DNA from: Nitrososphaerota archaeon
GTDB taxonomy: Archaea > Thermoproteota > Nitrososphaeria > Nitrososphaerales > Nitrosopumilaceae
NCBI GenBank assembly: GCA_002698885.1
Contig: PAAH01000002.1
Location: forward strand, 1-17,189
Direction: 5' to 3'
Length of the DNA: 17,189 bases
This document shows, piece by piece, positions 6,624 through 13,860 of this stretch. Within the stretch, counting starts at the first letter, position 1. Each line of letters starts with the position of its first letter. The notes beneath the pieces are model-generated. The model made no database searches and was not told the DNA's origin. It saw only the letters and a list, made by a program, of their open reading frames with translations. The position numbers were made by a program, and so were the translations under genes.

Positions 6624-7913
6624 ATGGTATTTGGATGGGGAAAGAAAAAAGATGTTATAGAACATGAAGTTGAACCCATTGAGCCAGTCACTTCAGAAAT
6701 AAAACTCACAGAAATCCCCAAAATTATAGATAATATTGAAAATTTAAGACAGAAAACACTTGTTTCTGAAATAAAGGTATTTAGAAATAAGATTGATTCT
6801 GATAGAAAAAACTTACTATCAATTGCAAATAAATTAAAAAATGATAATTTAAAAACTGATGATATTGACATTCATTTAAAACTTATTGTTAATAGAGGAA
6901 AATCTGAAGTAATCTCAACAATTCAAAAAGAATTTCAAACTTCATTTACAGAAATCAATTCACTTAATGATGTTATGCAGTTTGAAAAAAATGCCTCTAA
7001 AGCAATAAAGAAAGTTGGTGACGTATTAGGCAGACATACTAGAGTGATTCATATTTTTGCAAAAAAATATGCAAAACAATTAAAGTCAGATCTCCAAATA
7101 CTTGATAATTATCTTAAGGAAATTAAGGATTTAATTTCAAATTACAAGTCAAATCAAGAATTCTTAGCAATAATAAATGAAAATATTGAAAAGATTTCTT
7201 TCACTCGTGATGCTATTACTACACAGAATAAAAGAAGTAGCGAATTAGATAATTCATTAGAACAAGAAATTTCTAGATTAGATGATTTGAAGAAAAAGGA
7301 GTCTAAAATTATTTCGTCTTCTGAATATAATGAATATGTTAAGACTAAGGAGAATCTAGATGATTTGGTACCAGAAGAAAAAAAATTGCGCTATAAATTA
7401 GACGAGTATTTTGTAAAAATCTCAAGGCCATTAAACAAGTATATCCACATATCAGCACTTGATAAACCATTAAAGATCCTAAATGAAAAATTATTGAAGT
7501 CACCATATGATATATTATCTGAAAATAATTTACCTGATATCACAACAATCTTAGATTCTGTTCAATCAGCAATTTCTACTGGAGCAATATCTGTAAAAGA
7601 CACTGAAAAATCTATTGAACAGTTATCAAGTGTTAAGCAGATTTTACCTGACCTAATTAATCAAAAAGCAAGTTTCTTCAAAAATAAATCTGCATATTTG
7701 AATGATTTAGACAAATTTGATTCTGCTACCTTTGATACATGTAAACATGAATTAGTAAAATCTGAAAATGAAATTTCTAATATTGAATCTAAAAAAAATA
7801 CATTGAAAGAACAGATTCAGGAAAATGAGAAACTGTTATCTGACATTTTTATCACGCTTGAAATTAACCTTAAAAGTGCATCATCAGTTTCATATAAAAT
7901 TATTCAAGAATGA
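6624..7913 (+). CDS. Long alpha-helical coiled-coil protein, unknown function
   Basis: 429 residues, almost entirely helical and rich in Lys, Glu, Ile, Asn and Ser. A short N-terminal cap MVFGWGKKK leads into an acidic linker. Long heptad-like segments follow at about residues 40-80, 145-265 (e.g. SSELDNSLEQEISRLDDLKK) and 340-410 (ESKKNTLKEQIQENEKLL). There is no Walker A/B motif, so it is not an SMC or Rad50 ATPase, and no membrane segment. One cysteine (Cys373) is seen. The architecture suggests a structural or scaffold protein; I do not recognise the family. Its TGA is followed after one base by the ATG of the JAMM-like gene, so the two are very likely cotranscribed and may act together. 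Confidence 0.85.
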   Translation: MVFGWGKKKDVIEHEVEPIEPVTSEIKLTEIPKIIDNIENLRQKTLVSEIKVFRNKIDSDRKNLLSIANKLKNDNLKTDDIDIHLKLIVNRGKSEVISTIQKEFQTSFTEINSLNDVMQFEKNASKAIKKVGDVLGRHTRVIHIFAKKYAKQLKSDLQILDNYLKEIKDLISNYKSNQEFLAIINENIEKISFTRDAITTQNKRSSELDNSLEQEISRLDDLKKKESKIISSSEYNEYVKTKENLDDLVPEEKKLRYKLDEYFVKISRPLNKYIHISALDKPLKILNEKLLKSPYDILSENNLPDITTILDSVQSAISTGAISVKDTEKSIEQLSSVKQILPDLINQKASFFKNKSAYLNDLDKFDSATFDTCKHELVKSENEISNIESKKNTLKEQIQENEKLLSDIFITLEINLKSASSVSYKIIQE

Positions 7914-7914
7914 T

Positions 7915-8316
7915 ATGCTTTTCAAACAAAAAAAATCTGAGCGTAAGGTAGTAGTAAAAAATGATGTAAGAGATGGGATTATTTCGTATTGTAAGATTAA
8001 TCATCCAAATGGGATGGTTTTGATACTAAAAGGAAAGTCCAAAAATTCAATTATGGAAATTAATGGCCTGGTAATTCCTCCTTTTGATCATATAGGTCCA
8101 ACTTTTGCAGGGTTTCCTGCGTCATTTCTTCCATTAGATCTAAGCTATATTGGAATCGTTCATTCGCATCCAACTGGTTCAGAAAAGCCGTTAATTGAGG
8201 AACTGAATAATTTTTTTGGTCTTGTTTTATTAACTGTCAAATCACCCTACAATGATGATGACATATTTGCATGGGACAGTAGTGGAAATCAAATTTCACT
8301 CACTTTTTCTGATTAA
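7915..8316 (+). CDS. JAMM/MPN-like protein with degenerate metal site
   Basis: 133 residues from ATG 7915, one base after the coiled-coil stop; an earlier in-frame ATG at 7825 would overlap that gene heavily and is unlikely. The order of motifs is that of small archaeal JAMM proteins: an HPN helix start, strands NGLVIPPF, LPLDLSYIGIVHSHP, then helix and FAWDSSGNQ. Active members have HPxE, HxHx7SxxD and cleave isopeptide-linked ubiquitin-like modifiers using zinc. Here His83 and His85 remain, but the Glu expected after HPN is Gly33, the Ser position is Leu93 and the Asp position is Glu96. It is therefore probably a non-catalytic MPN scaffold, or an enzyme with a changed site. The pairing with a coiled-coil partner fits a structural role. 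The fold is confident; loss of activity is inferred. Confidence 0.85.
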   Translation: MLFKQKKSERKVVVKNDVRDGIISYCKINHPNGMVLILKGKSKNSIMEINGLVIPPFDHIGPTFAGFPASFLPLDLSYIGIVHSHPTGSEKPLIEELNNFFGLVLLTVKSPYNDDDIFAWDSSGNQISLTFSD

Positions 8317-8379
8317 TTCAAATTTGAAAGAGAATTTTTGAATAAACCTTATATTCTTTTTAAAATAAATTTACCTATC

Positions 8380-8721
8380 TTGATTAACTACAAATCTTAT
8401 TTGATATTTCTATTTGCATCATTGGCTGTAAGCATAGGTTTACAGATGGTCTTACCATTTCCATATGGATTAGGTGCAGCATTAGCATTGTTTATTGCAT
8501 TCCCATTAATTCTTAGACGTAGAATGATGAATAGAATGCGTGGAGGTTATGGTGGCGGCACTGGTTCAGGTTCTGGTTCTGGTGGTGGTTTTGGTGGATT
8601 GTTCGGTCAAAACTCTGAAAGTTCATCCAAGATAAAGTATGAATGTCTTGTATGCCATAAAGTGTATAACGCTAGAGAATGTCCACGATGCGGTTCTACA
8701 ATGAAGCGTGCAATGTTTTAG
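8380..8721 (+). CDS. Membrane protein with glycine-rich linker and C-terminal zinc ribbon
   Basis: About 113 residues from the TTG at 8380. Two close hydrophobic helices (IFLFASLAVSIGLQMVL and GLGAALALFIAFPLIL) with the short turn PFPYG form a hairpin. An Arg/Met-rich stop-transfer follows, then a roughly 25-residue Gly/Ser linker, then a rubredoxin-like zinc ribbon with CxxC (Cys89, Cys92) and CPRC (Cys101, Cys104). The ribbon should face the cytoplasm and may bind a protein or nucleic acid partner. No ATG is available for the N-terminus. A TTG at 8338 would add 14 residues encoded by promoter-like A/T sequence; CTTATATTC at 8348-8356, about 27 bp before 8380, favours the shorter form. It lies third in the coiled-coil/JAMM cluster, and a separate promoter is possible. 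I know no named family. Confidence 0.8.
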   Translation: MINYKSYLIFLFASLAVSIGLQMVLPFPYGLGAALALFIAFPLILRRRMMNRMRGGYGGGTGSGSGSGGGFGGLFGQNSESSSKIKYECLVCHKVYNARECPRCGSTMKRAMF

Positions 8722-8729
8722 TCGATCAA

Positions 8730-9065
8730 ATGTCTACAACAGAATTATCATTAGATGTAATACGCAAAAAAGTCTTTTTTCATAATTCTATTGACGTATG
8801 GATATCAGCATGTGAAGAAAAAAATATCGAATGGTTTGATATTGAACAATACAAAAAATTCATTTCATATTTGCTAAAAAATAATTTACATTTGAAAGCT
8901 TTCAATCTTTGTGCACATGAGGCAGGTGCAACTGAAGAGAAAAAAACGAAATTTGCTGACAGCCTAGCTGAAACAAAAGATACTGATCCTAATTCTGCAA
9001 CATATACTATAAAACTTAATGATAACACTATTGATGTTATCAGAAAATTCAAGTTTGAAAATTAA
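8730..9065 (+). CDS. Small soluble helical protein, unknown function
   Basis: 111 residues from the ATG at 8730, eight bases after the preceding stop; an earlier in-frame ATG at 8679 would overlap the zinc-ribbon codons and is rejected. The first 75 residues look helical (LDVIRKKVFFHNSIDVWISA, then IEQYKKFISYLLKNNLHLKA) with a C..C..H set (Cys24, Cys61, His63) that is probably not a metal site. The C-terminus YTIKLNDNTIDVIRKFKFEN looks like a beta strand plus helix. There is no membrane segment. Its close spacing makes it the last gene of the 6624-9065 cluster. The stop codon touches that of the convergent permease gene. No family is recognised. Confidence 0.75.
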   Translation: MSTTELSLDVIRKKVFFHNSIDVWISACEEKNIEWFDIEQYKKFISYLLKNNLHLKAFNLCAHEAGATEEKKTKFADSLAETKDTDPNSATYTIKLNDNTIDVIRKFKFEN

Positions 9066-10430
9066 TTAGCGTTTTAATTTTGGATTTATGATTGTATCAA
9101 GTGTGTTTCCTATGAAAACAAATGCAAGTCCTGTTATTGCTATGAGAAGACCTGGTGGCATAATCCACCACCAAAATCCTTGTGCTGCAGCACCATATGT
9201 ATTTGCATCATGAAGAATCTGTCCCCATGTAGGAAATGATGGATCACCTAAACCAAGAAAGCTTAACCCTGCTTCTGTAGTAATTGCAGCTGGAACTGAA
9301 ATTGCAATGCTAGCGAAAACATATGGTAGCATTTGTGGTATAATATGCTTGAAAATTATTTTAGAGTCCTTTTGACCCATAATTTTTGCTGCCTCAACGT
9401 ATTGTCGTGTTTTAATCTGTAATGATATACTCCTAGAAACCTTGGCAATTCCAACCCAGCTGAAAATCATTAAAAATCCTATCATAAGGAATATGCTGTT
9501 ACTTATTGTCACTGCTAAAATAATCAAAAATGGAAGTGCTGGCAAAGCATAAATGACATCATTAAAGCGCATCATAACTTCGTCTGTTTTCTTTCCTTTG
9601 TAGCCAGAATAAACTCCATAGATTAATCCTGCAACAACTGAACCGATTGAAACAGATATTCCAATGAATAATGCTAATGGCGTTCCATATAGTAATCCAA
9701 CTGCTAGATCTCTTCTCAATTCATCTGTTCCCATTACACCAAACGCTTTTCCACCAATAATCAAATTAGAATCAAGGAACACATTCTTGGTTTCTAGATT
9801 ATATGCATTCATAATGAAAACATAATCACCGGTTAGAACACGTCTATCTGTTTTTTCTGAAAAGATTAGTTCTGTTGACCCTAGGTTTCTTGCTTCATAT
9901 TCATATATGTTTGATTGAAGATCAAGGTTTTTTCTTAATAAGCTATCAGTAGAAAAAATTGTCTGTTTAAAATTTGTTGATTCAGATGAATGTGGTAATG
10001 ACATGTTTAATAATTCTAGTTTTATTCCATCTGGTCTAATAACAGTCATCTCGAGAAGTGGTGACCCAGTATAGGTTAACTCAAAGTTGTACATAAAATC
10101 ATTTGGAAAGTCATCAAAAGCATAATTGAATCTAAACTGTTGTGATGATATGAAAATTCCATCTTTTTCATTGGTAATATTCTCTGATTGAATAATTTTA
10201 TGCTCTGGAATTTTTTCAAACATAAAAATATTGACCCATGCTGGCACTGAGGTTTTTGGATATGAAATCCATTTCTCAGGATTATTCCAATCTTGGAATT
10301 CTGCTGAAGGGATTGAGATTAAAGCAAAAATTGAGATTACAATTAATGTTAGAAGAATTAAAACTCCACTAATTCCTATTTTACTCTTAAGGAATTCACG
10401 TTTTATGTCAACAGCTAAATCTGCACTCAA
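9066..10430 (-). CDS. ABC transporter permease, DppC/OppC type, with large outer domain
   Basis: One of two membrane subunits of a peptide/nickel-class ABC importer (454 residues; typical family members are about 300). TM1 is at about residues 18-40. A roughly 200-residue extracytoplasmic segment (41-240), mostly beta-like and aromatic-rich, follows before the family landmark GTDELRRDLAVGLLYGTPLAL. The core then contains four to five helices. The cytoplasmic coupling loop (EAA motif) EAAKIMGQKDSKIIFKHIIP (about 346-365) contacts the ATPase, and the conserved TTEAGLSFLGLGDPSFPTWG block is intact. Its ATG overlaps the stop of the upstream permease gene (bases 10427-10430), a standard coupled pair. 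Transport substrate unknown; peptides are the family default. No ATPase or solute-binding gene lies next to it. Names dppC/oppC are not assigned because the substrate is unproven. Confidence 0.93.
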   Translation of the reverse strand: MSADLAVDIKREFLKSKIGISGVLILLTLIVISIFALISIPSAEFQDWNNPEKWISYPKTSVPAWVNIFMFEKIPEHKIIQSENITNEKDGIFISSQQFRFNYAFDDFPNDFMYNFELTYTGSPLLEMTVIRPDGIKLELLNMSLPHSSESTNFKQTIFSTDSLLRKNLDLQSNIYEYEARNLGSTELIFSEKTDRRVLTGDYVFIMNAYNLETKNVFLDSNLIIGGKAFGVMGTDELRRDLAVGLLYGTPLALFIGISVSIGSVVAGLIYGVYSGYKGKKTDEVMMRFNDVIYALPALPFLIILAVTISNSIFLMIGFLMIFSWVGIAKVSRSISLQIKTRQYVEAAKIMGQKDSKIIFKHIIPQMLPYVFASIAISVPAAITTEAGLSFLGLGDPSFPTWGQILHDANTYGAAAQGFWWWIMPPGLLIAITGLAFVFIGNTLDTIINPKLKR

Positions 10431-11497
10431 TTTTTAGTCCTCACTCTAGGATCAAAATACCCATATAACAAATCAGCAACAAAAATACTGATTAAAAATA
10501 AGACTGTAAGAATGTATGTTGAACCAATGATCACAGGTAAATCCATTACTCCAATAGCATCAAAATATAGACGTCCCATTCCAGGCCAATCAAAAACTGC
10601 TTCTGTGATAATAGCACCACCTAATGAACCAGATAGACTTAATGCTAAAATTGTTACAATTGGGGGTGCAGCATTTTTTAATGCATGTTTGTAAACTATT
10701 TTTTTCTTATTTATTCCCATAATTTTTTTTGCAGTAATAAAATCCTCCTGTAAAATCCCTACCATAAAATTTCTTACTAGATATGCCCACGAACCAAATC
10801 CAATTAGTGATATTGTGATTAATGGAAGTGCCATATGATATAGTAATGAGAAAATATATCCAGGTTCTTCTGGACCAATTGAAGGTGTTGCCCTTGCAGG
10901 AAAAATTTGATATACAAACGCAAATAGAAAAATCATTAACATTCCGATCCACCAAACAGGAAAACTACTACTAACAATTGCAAATGTAGACGTAAACCTA
11001 TCAGTTTTTGAACCAATTTTATTACTAGATGCTGCACCCAGAAAAATTCCAATAATTGAAATAATTATTGTTGCGGTTGTGAACAGTAAGATAGTTCTTG
11101 GTATTTTTTCTAGAAGAATATCTGCAATATTGGAAGAACCTGAATCACTTGTTAAAAAAGTCGCATTACCAAAATCTAAAATCAAAATCTTATACATTGT
11201 TAACCCAACTCTTTGAGGTGAATACCATGGCGTATCAAGCCCTAATGATTTAACACGCTCATCAATTTTTTGTTGAATGAATGCCTCAAATTCTTCTGGA
11301 TCTGTAAAACTTTCTGCAATTGAAGGATTCTCAACAATTTCTGCTCTAACCTGAAACATTACTCCCTGTTTCAGAATTGTGTCCATGTTTGACCCAACTA
11401 ATAAAATTGTCAAAAGTAATGTTATCATCAATACAGCAAACATGGTAATTGCTCTTTTTGCAAGATATGCTTTCAGGCCCAATGCTCTAAAAGACAT
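10427..11497 (-). CDS. ABC transporter permease, DppB/OppB type
   Basis: Partner permease of the peptide/nickel-class importer, 356 residues. TM1 is at about residues 18-36, followed by a soluble outer segment to about 130 (including the acidic DPEEFEAFIQQKIDERVK). The conserved IPRTILLFT helix, helices to about 200, the loop HMALPLITISLIGF, the EAA-type coupling motif ITAKKIMGINKKKIVYKHAL (about 254-273) and the end block TEAVFDWPGMGRLYFDAI are all intact. The start taken is the ATG at 11497. A TTG at 11482 (residue 6, LGLKAYLAKRA) is an alternative because a TTATAAA element at about 11505-11511 lies 26 bp from it. The gene is first of the two-gene operon and overlaps the next by ATGA. Confidence 0.94.
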   Translation of the reverse strand: MSFRALGLKAYLAKRAITMFAVLMITLLLTILLVGSNMDTILKQGVMFQVRAEIVENPSIAESFTDPEEFEAFIQQKIDERVKSLGLDTPWYSPQRVGLTMYKILILDFGNATFLTSDSGSSNIADILLEKIPRTILLFTTATIIISIIGIFLGAASSNKIGSKTDRFTSTFAIVSSSFPVWWIGMLMIFLFAFVYQIFPARATPSIGPEEPGYIFSLLYHMALPLITISLIGFGSWAYLVRNFMVGILQEDFITAKKIMGINKKKIVYKHALKNAAPPIVTILALSLSGSLGGAIITEAVFDWPGMGRLYFDAIGVMDLPVIIGSTYILTVLFLISIFVADLLYGYFDPRVRTKN

Positions 11498-11533
11498 AAT
11501 TCAGTTTATAACTTATTTTCATCCCTAGTAAAT

Positions 11534-11543
11534 AACTTAAAAA
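11534..11543 (+). promoter_or_regulatory. TATA-like box of the HD/GNAT gene
   Basis: ACTTAAAAAC is centred about 27 bp before the ATG at 11566, with no ribosome-binding site between. Confidence 0.4.
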
Positions 11544-11565
11544 CAAGCTATTAGATCCGATCGTA

Positions 11566-12882
11566 ATGCAGGAATTTGCAAACCCTCACTCACTAAGAAA
11601 TGGTATATTTGATCTTCTGTCTTCTGTCAAACTGGCAACTGATGAAAATGTTAAGTTGTTAGACTATACCACTGAATTATTCAATAAGAATGGACTATCT
11701 AGTGATTATTATGGATATCATAACATTGATCATGAGTTAGAGGTTACTTATGTTACATTATTGTCTGCAGTTAACCTAGTAAATGAAAAAAAATTTTCAC
11801 TTGATGATGTAAAATATCTATTTGCATCTGCATTATTACATGATTTTGATCCTTCAAAATCTGCTGATAAGCCACATGAAAAAAATGTCATTCAATTTAT
11901 TTCAAAAGATAAAACAATTCAAGACCTTTTAAAAAATATGGAGTTAGATCCTTTACTCATTTGCGCACTCATATCGAGAACAGTTTATCCATGGTCTGGC
12001 GAAACAAAAGTTATCACAGAGAAACAAATGATGCATTATTTTAATACATCATCTGTTACAAAAAATAATTCCGAGCTACAGCAGCATTTTAGTATGCTGG
12101 GACATTTTCTTTCAGTAGCAGACCGTGTTGGCGGATACTCCCTAGGTGACTTTGGAAAAGCAATGGAGATGGCAAAGATGAACGCACATGCATCAGCATG
12201 GCATCCTGCACTAATTGTTAGAAGGTCTGTTTCATTTTTTGAGGACATGCTAAATAATGATGCAGAAATGTGTGAGTCACTTCTCAACGGCCTTCCAAAA
12301 CACATGCGAAAAAACTTTCTTGATAATATAACAAGTTTTATGAAACTACGCCAAGAAGAAATTCAAATTTATAACAAATTTACGTATGAAGGGTTGAATT
12401 TAGTTCCCTGTATTGAAAAAAGCTCTAATGAGGAATTAATTGATTCATTATTGGAAATCTACAGGGAATTACCCAGACCACTTCAATTCACACGAGAAGA
12501 TTTTGTTGAATCAGTTCATGATGAACAAACTATTCTAAATACATTAAGGGTTGCAGATTCAAAAGGACCAATCATTGGATTTGCAAAAGGAGGGCCACTC
12601 GAATCGTATAATTTCCAATCTGAAATCAATGATATCAATTATGGAAAGAACAACACAATATTTTTGGAGCCTATTGCAATAAAAAATGGATATTGGGGAT
12701 TTCATGGCGGTCGTGAAATTCGTCAGTTGTTCATGATGCAAGTCCATTCTAAGGGATACAAGTTTATGAGCAGTTTTGCAATGAGGGAAGTTATAGAACA
12801 CCGAAAAAAGAATGATAAGAATATTGAATTTGTGAAGAAATTTGATCCCGAAAAATGGGATTATTACAGAGTTACACCATAG
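11566..12882 (+). CDS. HD-domain phosphohydrolase fused to a GNAT-like C-terminal domain
   Basis: 438 residues in two parts. The N-terminal half (about 25-265) is an HD-superfamily metal-dependent phosphohydrolase: YHNIDHELEVTYV supplies His52/His56, LLHDFDP the HD pair His92-Asp93, and SVADRVGG the distal Asp186. The C-terminal part (about 285-438) resembles a GNAT acyltransferase: an IYRELPRP segment, IIGFAKGGPLE strand, the FLEPIAIKNGYWGFHGGREI stretch where a GNAT has its acetyl-CoA loop and following helix, and a closing FMSSFAMREVIEHR. The loop lacks a clear Q/RxxGxG/A signature, so this half is less certain. HD domains of this kind cleave phosphate esters or nucleotides; the substrate here is unknown. 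It is preceded by its own promoter and diverges from the permease pair. Confidence 0.85.
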   Translation: MQEFANPHSLRNGIFDLLSSVKLATDENVKLLDYTTELFNKNGLSSDYYGYHNIDHELEVTYVTLLSAVNLVNEKKFSLDDVKYLFASALLHDFDPSKSADKPHEKNVIQFISKDKTIQDLLKNMELDPLLICALISRTVYPWSGETKVITEKQMMHYFNTSSVTKNNSELQQHFSMLGHFLSVADRVGGYSLGDFGKAMEMAKMNAHASAWHPALIVRRSVSFFEDMLNNDAEMCESLLNGLPKHMRKNFLDNITSFMKLRQEEIQIYNKFTYEGLNLVPCIEKSSNEELIDSLLEIYRELPRPLQFTREDFVESVHDEQTILNTLRVADSKGPIIGFAKGGPLESYNFQSEINDINYGKNNTIFLEPIAIKNGYWGFHGGREIRQLFMMQVHSKGYKFMSSFAMREVIEHRKKNDKNIEFVKKFDPEKWDYYRVTP

Positions 12883-12912
12883 ATTATCTATTAGTTTGTT
12901 GTATACATTGTT

Positions 12913-13140
12913 ATGAGTTCAGATGAAGAATTAGTACAAACTGGGAAAAAATTTCTTACCGAAGGAAAATTCGCTGATGCATTAGATTGTTTTGAACAGT
13001 CATTATTATCTGATCCAACAAATCCAAACTTATTGAACCTTAAGGGCGCTGCATTACGTAGCCTTGGCAGATATGATGAAGCTCTAGAATGTTATAATAA
13101 ATCGCTTGAATTAGATCCACGTGACAAGGATTCATCATAA
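12913..13140 (+). CDS. Small TPR protein (two repeats)
   Basis: 75 residues made almost wholly of two tetratricopeptide repeats, at about 5-38 (LVQTGKKFLTEGKFADALDC) and 39-72 (LLNLKGAALRSLGRYDEALE). The canonical small and large residues (G/A at 8, Y/F at 11, A at 20, P at 32) are in place. TPRs are protein-protein binding scaffolds; two repeats are too few for a full superhelix, so it may dimerise or act as a binding cap. The start is the ATG at 12913, 30 bp after the HD/GNAT stop. It may be cotranscribed with that gene or use a weak A/T stretch at about 12883-12892. Confidence 0.88.
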   Translation: MSSDEELVQTGKKFLTEGKFADALDCFEQSLLSDPTNPNLLNLKGAALRSLGRYDEALECYNKSLELDPRDKDSS

Positions 13141-13162
13141 ATATATGAAAAATTCCTAACTC

Positions 13163-13172
13163 ATATAATTTA
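13163..13172 (+). promoter_or_regulatory. TATA-like box of the second TPR gene
   Basis: ATATAATTTA is centred 25 bp before the ATG at 13192, implying separate leaderless transcription from the first TPR gene. Confidence 0.45.
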
Positions 13173-13191
13173 GCTAAAATAATCTATAGTA

Positions 13192-13677
13192 ATGAAGAAA
13201 TTTTTGAATGACATGTTAGAGAATGCAGCAGAATTATGTGATGAACAGGAATTTGCAGAAGCAATCAAAATCTATGATAAAATTTTAGACACATACCCAG
13301 AAAACATCGGTGCGTTAATTGACAAGGCAACCACATTACAAAGAATTGGAGACAATAAAAAATCATTAAAATTATTTAATGTAGCATTAAGAATAGCACC
13401 AAAAAATATTGATGTATTAATTGGAAAAGGTTCTGTTTTACATGCATTAGAAAAATATGATGATGCGATAGTTCTTTACGATAAGGCACTAAAAATCAAT
13501 AAGAAATTCGCATTAGCATATGCATACAAAGGATTGGCGTTAGGAGAAAAAGGAAATACCAGCAATGCACTAGAACATTTCAAGAAAGCACTCTCAATTG
13601 ATAAAGATCTAGAATTGGCAAAAATCAGTAAAGAGACAGCTCTGAACCTATTAGATTCTAGAAAAACTAAAAAATAG
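13192..13677 (+). CDS. TPR protein (four repeats)
   Basis: 161 residues with four successive tetratricopeptide repeats: about 8-41 (EQEFAEAIKIYDKILDTYPE), 42-75 (LQRIGDNKKSLKLFNVALRI), 76-109 (LHALEKYDDAIVLYDKALKI) and 110-143 (LALGEKGNTSNALEHFKKAL). A charged C-terminal helix ends in RKTKK. There is no signal peptide or catalytic domain, so it is a cytoplasmic interaction module with an unknown partner. The similarity in build to the 75-residue TPR protein just upstream suggests an old tandem duplication, but identity between them is low. Its last 11 bases overlap the end of the convergent zinc-finger gene. Confidence 0.9.
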   Translation: MKKFLNDMLENAAELCDEQEFAEAIKIYDKILDTYPENIGALIDKATTLQRIGDNKKSLKLFNVALRIAPKNIDVLIGKGSVLHALEKYDDAIVLYDKALKINKKFALAYAYKGLALGEKGNTSNALEHFKKALSIDKDLELAKISKETALNLLDSRKTKK

Positions 13678-13840
13678 ATACATCACCGGGAGCAGGTTGA
13701 CGTTTTTGATCATCCTCATGAAATTCAAAGAAATCTTTATGTACTGTTTTTTGGTGTTTTTGTAAATCTTCTATATTTTCAAACATATCATGGCACAAAA
13801 AACACTTTGGCTTATCTTCGTCAACTAAAGGCAGTACCAT
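13667..13840 (-). CDS. 57-aa C2H2 zinc-finger protein
   Basis: Small gene from the ATG at 13840 to the TAG at 13667. The product carries one classical C2H2 finger: Cys13-x2-Cys16-x12-His29-x4-His34 (CFLCHDMFENIEDLQKHQKT), with the Phe and Leu core positions of the fold occupied (Phe20, Leu26). The C-terminal tail is acidic then basic (FHEDDQKRQPAPGD). An in-frame TGA lies just upstream, so the start is fixed. A TATA-like element is centred 26 bp before it. Single C2H2 fingers can bind DNA, RNA or protein; a regulatory role is inference only. It diverges from mqnE with an intergenic gap of 50 bp and overlaps the TPR gene's 3' end by 11 bp. Confidence 0.82.
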   Translation of the reverse strand: MVLPLVDEDKPKCFLCHDMFENIEDLQKHQKTVHKDFFEFHEDDQKRQPAPGDVSIF

Positions 13841-13860
13841 ACTATCTGTAAATTGTCATG

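Noticed and set aside
8545..8605. Gly/Ser codon repeat as a possible repeat element
   Set aside because: It is in-frame coding for a flexible linker between the membrane hairpin and zinc ribbon; it needs no DNA-level explanation.
10707..10955. 82-codon minus-strand open frame inside the DppB-type permease
   Set aside because: It is an alternative frame of a convincing permease; its translation has no protein-family character.
12036..12305. 89-codon minus-strand open frame inside the HD/GNAT gene
   Set aside because: It is antisense to the HD domain, which has all expected metal ligands.
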